A stretch of DNA of 64,000 nt from contig OY720098.1 in NCBI GenBank assembly GCA_963082875.1, forward strand, positions 7,874,001 to 7,938,000. The letters are read 5' to 3'. The notes below the pieces were generated by a model that worked only from the letters and a program-made list of their open reading frames with translations, did no database searches and had not been told where the DNA came from. The position numbers and the translations under genes were made by a program. Origin of the DNA: Corella eumyota. Lineage: Eukaryota > Chordata > Ascidiacea > Phlebobranchia > Corellidae. This document shows, piece after piece, positions 1 to 12,900 of the stretch. Within the stretch, counting starts at the first letter, position 1. Each line of letters begins with the position of its first letter.

Positions 1-26
1 TAACTGAACTTTTTTTGTAACTCAAG

Positions 27-262
27 AAAAAACATTCAATGGTTTTCCATTTGAGATGTCAACATGTATGGGAAAAATGTATGAGTTATTAAATGCCGGT
101 AAAATTTTGGTAGAAACACCACTCTACGAAAGTAAGCCTAGAGGACCTACTACTGCACCACAATGGATTTATCAATTTAGCAATTATGATATTGAAAAAT
201 TTTATCATGATTATCCTGACCCACTTTTAAATGATACATCTACAATTCCAGTATATTGTTAA
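27..262 (+). CDS. 3' terminal exon of an unrecognised gene (partial)
   Basis: The reading frame opens after a plausible acceptor (AG at 25-26) and runs to TAA at 260-262. It codes about 78 residues containing the stretches FNGFPFEMSTCMGKMYELL and PQWIYQFSNYDIEKFYHDY. The composition (aromatic residues, W, C, few low-complexity runs) looks like a conserved globular protein end rather than noise. I do not recognise the family. The rest of the gene lies left of the window. An AATAAA at 346-351 lies about 85 bp past the stop and would serve as a polyadenylation signal. The gene converges tail to tail with ASPM. An internal ATG at 56 is in frame but is unlikely to be the true start, because coding-like sequence continues upstream to the acceptor. 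Confidence 0.6.
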
Positions 263-958
263 GTGTTTATAAAAGATAATATATCTTTTCTATAAAACAT
301 TTTTATTTTATTGAGCTATGAATAGAAAAAAGACATTGCACTTGGAATAAACCCACCCCAATTTATAAAACTTACCTTTTAAAAATTAACAAATTGTTCT
401 TTCCAAATTATGCAGCAATAATATTCTAAAAACCAATCCAGGTTGTGTAAACATCAGGTAAATAACTTAAGTTTTATTTTTTATAACAACTAATGCCAAA
501 CTAAAATACCAGCTTCTGTTATTTAATAACGCAACATCCTGCTATTTAAAAACAAAATCGATCTAATTTGGGTATTTCCCTATGTTAACAACAACAGAGT
601 ATTCACTATTATTTAAGTTCAGGCACTTTTTTTGAAAGGATCATGTTACTCTTACCTATTTCTATTCTTTAATTTTAATGAATATCAAATGTTTAATAAA
701 TTCTATCATTTTTAGAACAAACTAACCTTAAAGTATATTACTTTCACCAAGTAAAGTAAAAAGCTGATATTTAGAACCAAAATTGTTTAACATTACTAGG
801 TTTATTAGTAGCAAATACGAACAAGTTTTGGCAGTTAATTTTAAGCAAAACATAAATATGTGTTATATACTATACAGCGAGACTTCATAATTCTACGGAA
901 AATATACAGTAAGCAACTCCACAAAAATGTTGCTTCCATTGTTGAAAGCCCACCAGGC
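263..958. other. Convergent intergenic region, two 3' UTRs
   Basis: About 700 bp between two genes that end towards each other. It holds AATAAA on the plus strand at 346-351 for the left gene. TTTATT at 801-806 reads AATAAA on the minus strand and lies about 150 bp past the ASPM stop. I see no coding frame or repeat here. Confidence 0.5.
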
Positions 959-3900
959 TTAATCCTCCACTACAGCATTGTTCTTGACAGCATTGATCAT
1001 TTCCATTAGGCTGTTTATACTCTCCAGTACCTCTATTGCACTAAGCACCACAAATGAATAATTTTCTTCCTCTTGAACATGTTTAGGTGACAATTTTTGA
1101 CCATTTCTGGAAGATGAAGGTCGTGGACATTTTGAATTGGCTTTGGATAAAGCTGGTTTAATTTTAGGTATTCTTGAACCTGCTGGTTTATTCTTGTTTG
1201 ATTGAGATGCATTTGTATTTGCTGAAGTTAATTTAAAAGCACTCTTTGTAATATCTTGACCAGTATTAGATAAGATTATATTTCTCAACTTGCTGCTTGA
1301 GACATTAAGTGGATTACTCCCAGCTGTTTTCTTTGGTGTTATATTTCTTATTCGAGTTGGAGTTAACCCAGTAAGGGGTACTCCTCCTACAAACCTAGTC
1401 TCGCTGTAAACAAGTTTTGTAAATAAAAAGTTGTGACTAAAACTGCTTAAAGAAAATAAAGTTAAGTATTATTATAAAGTAACATAAAATATGTATATAT
1501 GCCTTTATTTATTTTAGAAATTGTATTTTAAATGAAATAAAGATTATATTATTACCTGATTGATTCATTACAAACATCTCGATTAAGGTGACTTGGTTTA
1601 GGATAACTAATTTGCTTTTTCTTTGTTGATGGAATCTGATAAAACATTTAACATAGTTAGTTTACATATTTTATGAAAAACATTTTTATATTTTTAAAAA
1701 ACCTGGGAAGAAAGTCTTCTCTTGGTTTCCTTGTGAATAAAAATTAGTTTGTCGATCTCAGTTGGAAATTTAGAGAGAATAAACTAAAAATAAACATTTT
1801 AAGTAAATAATTATGTCAACTTAAATCACAAATTCAAGCCAACCAATTAGTATATATAAGCCGAACCTAAAAATAATTTAAATTAGATTTAATGAGCTCA
1901 AATAAGATTACTAATTCATTTCTAGATTTTTTAAAAATTACCAGAATTTTTTCCTCATCATAAAGGAAGATTTTTATGAGCTTGCAAGCAGCCACAAAAA
2001 CCGATCTTTCTCTTTTCTCCCTTCCCCCACTTTCTCTTGACTTCATTGCAACATCCACAAGAATAGGGAGCATTTTTTCTAAATCAATTTTCTCTAAAGA
2101 GGGTCGATGCTAAAAAATTTTTTTAACTATTAGAATCGTATTTGCTATTAAACAAAACAATTATTCATGTAAAAAATAACTTAACAAATCATACAATTTT
2201 TAACCTTATAAAAGCAATAAATATGAATTAATTTAATCTACGCACCCTTGTCACATTTGTTATGATGTTGACACAGTGAAGAAGAATAATCAAGCTCGTA
2301 AAATCTCTGATTGAAACCCCCATTAATCTCATAATTATACTTACCCCACCCCCATCTACTACACATTCACGAAACGAGTCAAGAAGAGTAGTTACTTTTT
2401 CTAAAAAAAATCTCTTTATGTAAAAAAAGGTAACATTTTATTAAAACTTTATTAACAGGGTTTATTTAAAAACGAAAAGTCAATATTTAAAAAACAGTAA
2501 ATTTTATGTTCTTTTTTCATATTCACCTAAATCTTCCAGTGCACGCACAACATTTGCCAAGTCTTCGTATTTTAACAAATAATCAAATGCAGACTGAATT
2601 CGGTGGCGCATTTTTTTGTGAGGGTTAAGTAAAGCTATTTGGTTTACTCTGTTCAATGACTCACGACAAGGAATAAGTTCAGGTGTTTGTTTACGAATAG
2701 CCTTGCTGTTAAATATTTTTTCATGTTATAGTTTATGTTAATATGCTAGTTAGAAAAACTTACAAATACTGTGTAAACTGAAACACATTAAGTGTTATGC
2801 AGTTTTATTTAAAAAAAATTACCCTCTATATCGTGCTTGTATAAATAATATTGCTTCAATACGGCCCTTCGCCATCTTTTTGCCATACAACATCCTTGCA
2901 TTTTTCTGTATGACCACTGCTGCATTGCACATTTGAAAGTATTGCCTAAAAATAATATAATTCGTAAAGCAAAAATTTACCTCAACAATATAGCAACATA
3001 AATTAAAATTTGTGTTCAATTACCTTTTTTCAGCAAGCCTCTTTCGATAAAATCTAAAATATTACAATTTATTATTAAATATCGTATTGCGATTGTTTTA
3101 TCAAGACTATGCAAAGGTGATTACCTTTGAATTTTAATTGCCTCCATATGAAGGTGAACGTTATTAGAAACTTTGGAAATAATAATTTCTCTTTCTTGTT
3201 CGCTATAACTTAGATGTCTCTTTAGTTTAGAAACTTTTAGTCTGTCTTTTGTACCCCGAAAATATGATTGAATACAAATGGTAGATTTTTTTAGATTTTG
3301 ATATTTTTTCTGTTCTTTTTCCGCCAGTTTTGAAGCTCTAAAACTTCTTTGAATGACAATTACAGCTGATTTCATTCTTACAAATTCATTTTGATATTTC
3401 ATTGCTCTAAAATAAGATTGAATACAAATGGTAGATTTCTTTAGATTTTGGTAGTTTGCATGTTCTTCTTTAGCCAGTTTTAAAGCTCTAAAACTTCTTT
3501 GAATGACAATTGCAGCTGATTTCTTCTCGATAAAACCATTTCGATATTTCATTGCTCTGAAATAACTTTGAATACAAATGACAGATTTCTTTATATTTTG
3601 GTAGTTTGCATGTTCATCTTTAGCCAGTTTTAAAGCTCTAAAACTTCTTTGAATGACAATTGCAGCTGATTTCTTTTGGATGAATTCATTTCGATATTTT
3701 ATTGCTCTGAAATAACTTTGAATACAAATGACAGATTTCTTTATATTTTGGTAGTTTGCATGTTCATCTTTAGCCAGTTTTAAAGCTATAAAACTTCTTT
3801 GAATGACAATTGCAGCTGATTTCTTCTCGATAAAACCATTTCGATATTTTATTGCTCTGAAATAACTTTGAATACAAATGACAGATTTCTTTATATTTTG

Positions 3901-6900
3901 GTAGTTTGCATGTTCATCTTTAGCCAGTTTTGAAGATCTAAAACTTTTTTGAATGACAATTGCAGCTGATTTCATTCTCACAAATTCATTTTGATATTTC
4001 ATTGCTCTAAAATAAGATTGAATACAAATAGCAGATTTCTTTAGATTTTGGTAGTTTGCATGTTCTTCTTTGGCAAGTTTTAAAGATCTAAAACTTCTTT
4101 GAATGACAATTGCAGCTGATTTCTTTTGAATGAATTCATTTCGATATTTCATTGCTCTGAAATAACTTTGAATACAAATGACAGATTTTTTTAGATTTTG
4201 GTAGTTTGCATGTTCTTTTTTAGCCAGTTTTGAAGCTCTAAAACTTCTTTGAATGACAATTGCAGCTGATTTCATTCTCACAAATTCATTTTGATATTTC
4301 ATTGCTCTAAAATAAGATTGAATACAAATAGCAGATTTCTTTAGATTTTGGTAGTTTGCATGTTCTTCTTTGGCAAGTTTTAAAGATCTAAAACTTCTTT
4401 GAATGACAATTGCAGCTGATTTCTTTTGAATGAATTCATTTCGATATTTCATTGCTCTGAAATAACTTTGAATACAAATAGCAGATTTCTTTATATTTTG
4501 GTAGTTTGCATGTTCTTTTTTAGCCAGTTTTGAAGCTCTAAAACTTCTTTGAATGACAATTGCAGCTGATTTCATTCTCACAAATTCATTTTGATATTTC
4601 ATTGCTCTAAAATAAGATTGAATACAAATAGCAGATTTCTTTAGATTTTGGTAGTTTGCATGTTCTTCTTTAGCAAGTTTTAATGATCTAAAACTTCTTT
4701 GAATGATAATTGCAGCTGATTTCTTCATGATAAAACCATTTCGATATTTCATTGCTCTAAAATAAGATTGAATACAAATAGCAGATTTCTTTAGATTTTG
4801 GTAGTTTGCATGTTCTTCTTTAGCAAGTTTTAATGATCTAAAACTTCTTTGAATGACAATTGCAGCTGATTTCTTTTGGATGAATTCATTTCGACATTTC
4901 ATTGCTCTGAAATAACTTTGAATACAAATGGCAGATTTCTTTAGATTTTGGTAGTTTGCATGTTCTTCTTTAGCAAGTTTTAAAGATCTAAAACTTCTTT
5001 GAATGACAATTGCAGCTGATTTCTTCTCGATAAAACCATTTCGATATTTCATTGCTCTAAAATAAGATTGAATAAAAATGGTGGATTTCTTTAGATTTTG
5101 GTAGTTTGCATGTTCTTCTTTAGCAAGTTTTAAAGATCTAAAACTTCTTTGAATGACAATTGCAGCTGATTTCTTCTCGATAAAACCATTTCGATATTTC
5201 ATTGCTCTAAAATAAGATTGAATAAAAATGGTGGATTTCTTTAGATTTTGGTAGTTTGCATGTTCTTTTTTAGCAAGTTTTAAAGATCTAAAACTTCTTT
5301 GAATGACAATTGCAGCTGATTTCTTTTGGATGAATTCATTTCGATATTTCATTGCTCTGAAATAAGATTGAATACAAATGGCAGAAATTTTTAGATTTTG
5401 GTAGTTTGCATGTTCTTCTTTAGCTAGTTTTGAAGATCTAAAACTTCTTTGAATGACAATTGCAGCTGATTTCTTTTGAATAAATTCATTTCGATATTTT
5501 ATTGCTTTGAAATAAGATTGAATACAAATAGCAGATTTCTTTATATTTTGGTAGTTCGCATGTTCTTCTTTAGCTAGTTTTGAAGATCTAAAACTTCTTT
5601 GAATGACAATTGCAGCTGATTTTATTCTTACAAATTCATTTTGATATTTCATTGCTCTGAAATAACTTTGAATACAAATGACAGATTTCTTTATATTTTG
5701 ATAGTTTGCATGTTCTTTTTTAGCCAGTTTTGAAGCTTTAAAACTTCTTTGAATGACAATTGCAGCTGATTTTTTTTGGATGAATTCATTTCGATATTTC
5801 ATTGCTCTGAAATAAGATTGAATACAAATGGCAGATTTTCTTAGATTTTGGTAGTTTGCATGTTCTTCTTTAGCAAGTTTTAAAGATCTAAAACTTCTTT
5901 GAATGACAATTGCAGCTGATTTCTTTTGGATGAATTTATTTCGATATTTCATTGCTCTGAAATAACTCTGAATACAAATGGCAGATTTCTTTAGATTTTG
6001 GTAGTTTGCATGTTCTTCTTTAGCAAGTTTTAAAGATCTAAAACTTCTTTGAATGACAATTGCAGATGATTTCTTCTCGATAAAACCATTTCGATATTTC
6101 ATTGCTCTGAAATAAGATTGAATACAAATGGTGGATTTCTTCAGATTTTGGTAGTATGCATGTTCTTCTTTAGCAAGTTTTAAAGATCTAAAACTTCTTT
6201 GAATGACAATTGCAGCTGATTTCTTTTGGATAAATTCATTTCGATATTTGATTCCTCTGAAATAAGATTGGATACAAATGGCAGATTTCTTTAGATTTTG
6301 GTAGTTTGCATGTTCTTCTTTAGCCAATTTCGAAGCTCTAAAACTTCTTTGAATGACAATTGCAGCTGATTTCTTTTGGATGAATTCATTTCGATATTTC
6401 ATTGCTCTGAAATAACTTTGAATACAAATGGCAGATTTTCTTAGATTTTGGTAGTTTGCATGTTCTTCTTTAGCAAGTTTTAAAGATCTAAAACTTCTTT
6501 GAATGACAATTGCAGCTGATTTCATTCTCACAAATTTATTTTGATATTTCATTGCTCTAAAATAAGATTGAATACAAATAGCAGATTTCTTTAGATTTTG
6601 GTAGTTTGCATGTTCTTCTTTAGCAAGTTTTAAAGATCTAAAACTTCTTTCAATGACAATTGCAGCTGATTTCTTTTGAATGAATTCATTTCGATATTTC
6701 ATTGTTCTGAAATAAGATTGAATACAAATGGCGGATTTCTTTAGATTTTGGTAGTTTGCATGTTCTTCTTTAGCTAGTTTTAAAGATCTAAAACTTCTTT
6801 GAATGATAATTGCAGCTGATTTCTTTTCGATAAAACCATTTCGATATTTCATTGCTCTGAAATAAGATTGAATACAAATGGTGGATTTCTTTAGATTTTG

Positions 6901-9900
6901 GTAGTATGCATGTTCTTCTTTAGCAAGTTTTAAAGATCTAAAACTTCTTTGAATGACAATTGCAGCTGATTTCTTTTGGATAAATTCATTTCGATATTTG
7001 ATTCCTCTGAAATAAGATTGGATACAAATGGCAGATTTCTTTAGATTTTGGTAATTTGCATGTTCTTCTTTAGCAAGTTTTGAAGCTCTAAAACTTCTTT
7101 GAATGACAATTGCAGCTGATTTCTTTTGGATGAATTCATTTCGATATTTCATTGCTCTGAAATAACTTTGAATACAAATGACAGATTTCTTTATATTTTG
7201 GTAGTTTGCATGTTCTTTTTTAGCCAATTTCGAAGCTCTAAAACTTCTTTGAATGACAATTGCAGCTGATTTCTTTTGGATAAATTCATTTCGATATTTC
7301 ATTGCTCTGAAATAACTCTGAATACAAATGGCAGATTTCTTTAGATTTTGGTAGTTTGCATGTTCTTCTTTAGCAAGTTTTAAAGATCTAAAACTTCTTT
7401 GAATGACAATTGCAGATGATTTCTTCTCGATAAAACCATTTCGATATTTCATTGCTCTGAAATAAGATTGAATACAAATGGTGGATTTCTTTAGATTTTG
7501 GTAGTATGCATGTTCTTCTTTAGCAAGTTTTAAAGATCTAAAACTTCTTTGAATGACAATTGCAGCTGATTTCTTTTGGATAAATTCATTTCGATATTTG
7601 ATTCCTCTGAAATAAGATTGGATACAAATGGCAGATTTCTTTAGATTTTGGTAATTTGCATGTTCTTCTTTAGCAAGTTTTGAAGCTCTAAAACTTCTTT
7701 GAATGACAATTGCAGCTAATTTCTTTTGGATAAATTCATTTCGATATTTCATTGCTCTGAAATAACTTTGAATACAAATGGTAGATTTTCTTAGATTTTG
7801 GTAGTTTGCATGTTTTTCTTTAGCCAGTTTCGAAGCTCTAAAACTTCTTTGAATGACAATTGCAGCTGATTTCTTTTGAATGATTTCATTTCGATATTTC
7901 ATTGCTCTGAAATAGCTTTGAATACAAATGGCAGATTTTCTAAGATTTTGGTAGTTTGCATGTTTTTCTTTAGCTAGTTTCGAAGCTCTAAAACTTCTTT
8001 GAATGACAATTGCAGCTAATTTCTTTTGAATAAATTCATTTCGATATTTTATTGCTCTGAAATAACTTTGAATACAAATGGCAGATTTTCTTAGATTTTG
8101 GTAGTTTGCATGTTCTTCTTTAGCCAATTTCGAAGCTCTAAAACTTCTTTGAATGACATTTGCAGCTGATTTTAATTCAAGAAATTTTTTTCTTTTTTGA
8201 TTTCTTAACATAATTGATCGCCACCACTTTTGTATTAATATCAATGCAGACATGCAATCATTACGATTTTTCATGATGGCTTGTGAGTAATATCGTCTCC
8301 AAGTTCGCTAAAAAAAATTATTTAAAAATTACAACAGACCTCATTACCTTCTATAGAATTTAAAAAACAAAATTTTTATGAATATAATTTAAAAAATAAA
8401 AATCTTATAAATAGAACTATTTACTTGAATAATGCATGCAGCATAGGATTTTTTTTGTTCCACAACTTGTAATTTTTTTAAAGTTTCCATTTTTCTACAA
8501 GCAAGTTTGGTTCTAAAATATTTCTGAAAAGTGATTGCAGCATTTTTTTTCGCCAAGAAATTTTGTCGGTCTCTTTGTCTTAATAAATGAGACTGATACC
8601 ATACCTCAATTCTAATACAAGACGACTTCATTTTTAGGAATCTATAAAATTAAATAAATAATTTTAATTATAAAAAAATCTTTAAATTAAAAAAAAATTT
8701 AAAAATTATAACAATCACCTTTTTCTTAACATGCTAGTTCTAACAACAGAAGAAACCAGAACAGAAGCTTTTTCTCTTTTTTCTTTTTCTTGTTTTTCAA
8801 TTTCTATTTTTTTTCTGCGAGTCAAGATTGCTCTCCACATTATTTGAATTGTTCTTGCAGCTCTAAATAAAAATACAAAATAAATGAATATGTTTAAATT
8901 GACTGAAAATAATATTATGTCAAAAAATTTAACAATACACCAGTATTTTTTTATTTTAATTATTAACATTTTTTTACCTTTCTTCAACCCTGGCATCTAG
9001 CAAGCGAGTGCAAAGGTAAGCAATTATCAATCTAACAACCTTAGAATCAGGAATAGTTCCACAGAGGTCCTGGATTTGCATTAACGAAGGTATTCCTCCA
9101 ATATCGTAGATTGCTTGTTGGACAAGTGTAAAATTTTCCTGGAAAATAATTAAGTAATTAGTAAATACATATAAAAAGGCAAAATATCATTAAAAAAATT
9201 AAAATTAGGTGGTGTTTTTTAGTTTACCTTTTCATTTTTCTGCAGACGTTTGTATTCCTTGTCATAACTATCTTCTAAATAATTTACCTAAAAAAAAGAA
9301 AATTTATGATTTTACAGACAATCAGTAAATGCAATCCGACCATGACAAAAAAAAGAATCGAAAAATTTACACTTTGCTCCTCCTTAAAATTATGAGTAGT
9401 TTTCATATAAATGGAGGAAAAAGAGAGAATTTGAGGTTGGTAATGACAGATTAAACAAGCAAATATTCTTCCATCTCCGAATGAACTTGCAAAATTTTCA
9501 ACTTCAATTGATTGATAAGCACATACAGCTCTGTTTTAAATTTTTTTACAAAATAAAAGTTTTATTTTAAAATTTAAAATAAGTTGTATCTTTTTAAATA
9601 ACCTTAAACTTATTTGCTTTTTTATATTAGTAAAGTCAGCCATGTATAAACAAATGTTTCACCTGCACCAATCAAGTAAAACTTGGGACATTTTTTCAAT
9701 GTTTGTTCCAGAGCTTGCTATGTCTTTGTATTTCGTCATCTTAAAAATATAAAAAGTAAATCTTAAACCTTTTTTATTAAAATTTGATTTATTCCCTACT
9801 TTTACAAGTAATAAAAAAATATTTTAATTGAACCTGTGCGAATGAACCTTCCAAATGCGTTTTAAGTTTAAAATTTCTTCGAAGAAAATTGATTTCATCA

Positions 9901-12900
9901 GACACAGTCTCCAGATCAATTAACTTCACAAGCTGAAAGTTGTAAAAAAGTAAGTACATTTTTGTAAAAAGGTTATTAACTAGTCAGTTGCCACCCTTCA
10001 GCATGCATTTAAATTGTCATATAATATTATCATAGTAATTAATATTTGCCCAAAATAATTTAACATTTTAAACAGCAATTTTTCTTTACTTTAAATAAGA
10101 CATGTATATATAAATTTTCCCATTAAGGTTTTTTTATTGAATATTTACATTTTATTTGGTGTCATAACCTGCACACGATTATATTTTTCTCAAATTTAAT
10201 TAGATTTAAGTATAATAAAGACCTGGATATGAGCAGCAATGTTCCAGAGTAAAGCCAGAGTTTTTTCTCTGCTTCCTTTTAGAATATGATCAATCTCAAT
10301 CTGTTTTCCTTGATCATCTTTTAAACATATTCCAAATTGGGATAAAGCTTCCAAAGCAATCTAAAAATGAATAAAAAAAATTATTAATAAGTGCTAATTT
10401 TAAAGATTATTACAATTGAGTAAGGTGCAATTTATATTAAGCAAATATAGAGAATTTTTAACAAAAAAAATTTGAACTTTTTCTTAAAAAAATATTTTTC
10501 TTACCCCTATATTATGTTTTTTCTGCAATATGGTTCCAGGTGGAACTCTTAACTTTGATGAAAATTTCCAGTTCCGAAATAAAATCTCAGCCATTCTTGT
10601 AAGTCGTATTCCATCTCTTCAATATTAACAAATTTAAAGTTTAAAAAAAAAATATTAAATAAAACAATATAAAGAAGTCCGAGTACTTATTTAAATATAA
10701 AAAAAGGGAAACAAAAATAGCATATCCTTTCTTATAACATTATTTAAAAAAATAAAGTTTAGTACTTTCCTAATATTTAAAATAATTATAATACCTCATA
10801 TCAACAGCCAAGTTAGTGACTCCATAATTAAATTCATCAAGAAAAGATTGTTCGTGAGAAACAGAGTAACCCAACATGGAGAGATGGCGAATAATGTCAC
10901 CTTCTCCTTTAAGAAAGTCTCGTGAAAAAGTCATCAGTATTTCTTTGCTGCTTGTTATTTCAGCTCCCCTAGTGTATTAAAATTTTAATCAAAAAAATTG
11001 AGCTAAAATTTTATAAAAAAAAAAAAATAATCTATTTCTTAAAAAAATAAAATAAATAATCTATTTCTTTCATATATTAACCAACTAGCAATATTTAGTA
11101 ATCTTACTTTCTAAACAAACAAGGATCATGATCTATAAGATGATTTTGTTTTGCTTGATCAAGTAGGTATATAAGAGGAAATAACTTTTTTAAAGTGTGG
11201 CGTGATAACTCATCCTCATATCTTAAAAAACATTTATTTATTATAGCATTTTGTAAACCAATGTAATAAAATAAACCTTTTTTACATAAGGGCCTTTAAC
11301 TTTAAAAAAGTTTAATAACAAAGTCTTCTGTGGGTATATTTATATTGCCCAAAAAATTAAAAAATTTGATTATAAAAAGTAAAAACTAAAGCTTAATACT
11401 TTAATTTGAATAAATTTGAACAATACCCAGGTGAGAAGTAGTTGGGAACAGTTCTGTGTGCAAATTCTTTCGCAATTTCAGTGTTGTTTAATATTTTGTT
11501 GAATATAAAGTTGGAGATAGTCACAGAAATATCTCGATCCTTGTACAACAAAATTTTTTCCCCGAATGTTACTTCTAGTGCAAACCTTAACCAAAGTGGG
11601 TTGTAGTTTAGTAAAAGCTCCACAAGTTTCTTTTTACTCCCTGCAACAAAATGAAAAGAAGTAAATTTTTGAGCCACTTGTTTTTTTAAGGCTGAACTGT
11701 AATATAAAAAAAACGTTACTAATTAATACCAAAAAATAAAGCAAATTTAACAATGCTAATCAGATTCAGACACAATCTGAAGGGTGTGCTCAATACCCAC
11801 TGCTTATGTATTGTAGCAACCTTGAGTAAGACATTATAAAAAGAACAAACTCCTGTCAAAACCCAAACCATTTAACAGTTCAACTATTGGCCACACAATT
11901 ATAACCCTAGGTTTAAGCTGTAAAATCGAGGTTTCCACAATAAGACTAAAAAATACAATGAGTGTTTGATCAAAAGCATAAATTAAGTTTCAAACCTGTA
12001 TCTTTGGATAAATGTCTGTCAGGCCGTACTTCTAACTTCTTCTCATCAACTGCTTGCTCAACGTTCATAATGACTTCTGACATCTCGTCAGACTGAAATA
12101 TATTGCAAGCAGCCCGTCGAAGTGAGTTCAGTCTGCAACCGATCTTATAAACTCTTAGTGAAGCTGTTTCTTTGCTTATAGCTGGTTGGATTGATGACTT
12201 GGGCAACAATGAATCAACTAAATATTTAAAAAAATAATAATTAAAAAAAATTTTAAAGGCCTAAAATAAAAATTTTAATTGAAAACATTTATTTTAACCA
12301 AAAAAATCAAATTACTTGAGCTCTGTTTGCTCTTGAACTCATCAGGAGTTAGGATGTGGTTGACCCAACAAGCAAACCCAAACTCTTGCTTCTCCCTCCA
12401 TTTTGCATCATGAAATCTGTTTCTGGAACCAAACACCATCGGATGTCTTTTGTCTAAGCTTAGTTTGTTTAGTGGTGCAACTAATACATGAACAAAAAAA
12501 TAAAATAAATGATTTATTAAAAATGTTGCAATACGAATCTTGTTTTTAATTTTGATATTCTTTCCAAGACTTTTAAAAAAAACTATTATAAATAAGAAAA
12601 AGCAATAAAAAAATAATCAATTTAGAAAACAATATATTTGAAATCACGTTTACTAGTTGTATTATCATGTGCATTACTTACCACGAAGAGATTTGTTTAA
12701 GTTTTGTTTAGTGAAACTTTGGTTTAACTTATAACCAGTACTATCCATCAAAGACAAATTAAGCGTACAAACACTGCGCCTCGACACTTTTCTTTTTGGT
12801 GGGGTAGCTTTTTTGGATGCAGCAATACTTCGTCGCGAAAACTTTTTTGGTGAATTCGCTTTTATAAGGTTACCAGCTTTGGCTTCTCTTAGTTTTTGAA

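Noticed and set aside
3220-8169. Regular 150-bp direct repeats that could suggest a CRISPR-like or satellite array
   Set aside because: There is no repeat-spacer layout. The whole array is in-frame ASPM coding sequence with IQ motifs.
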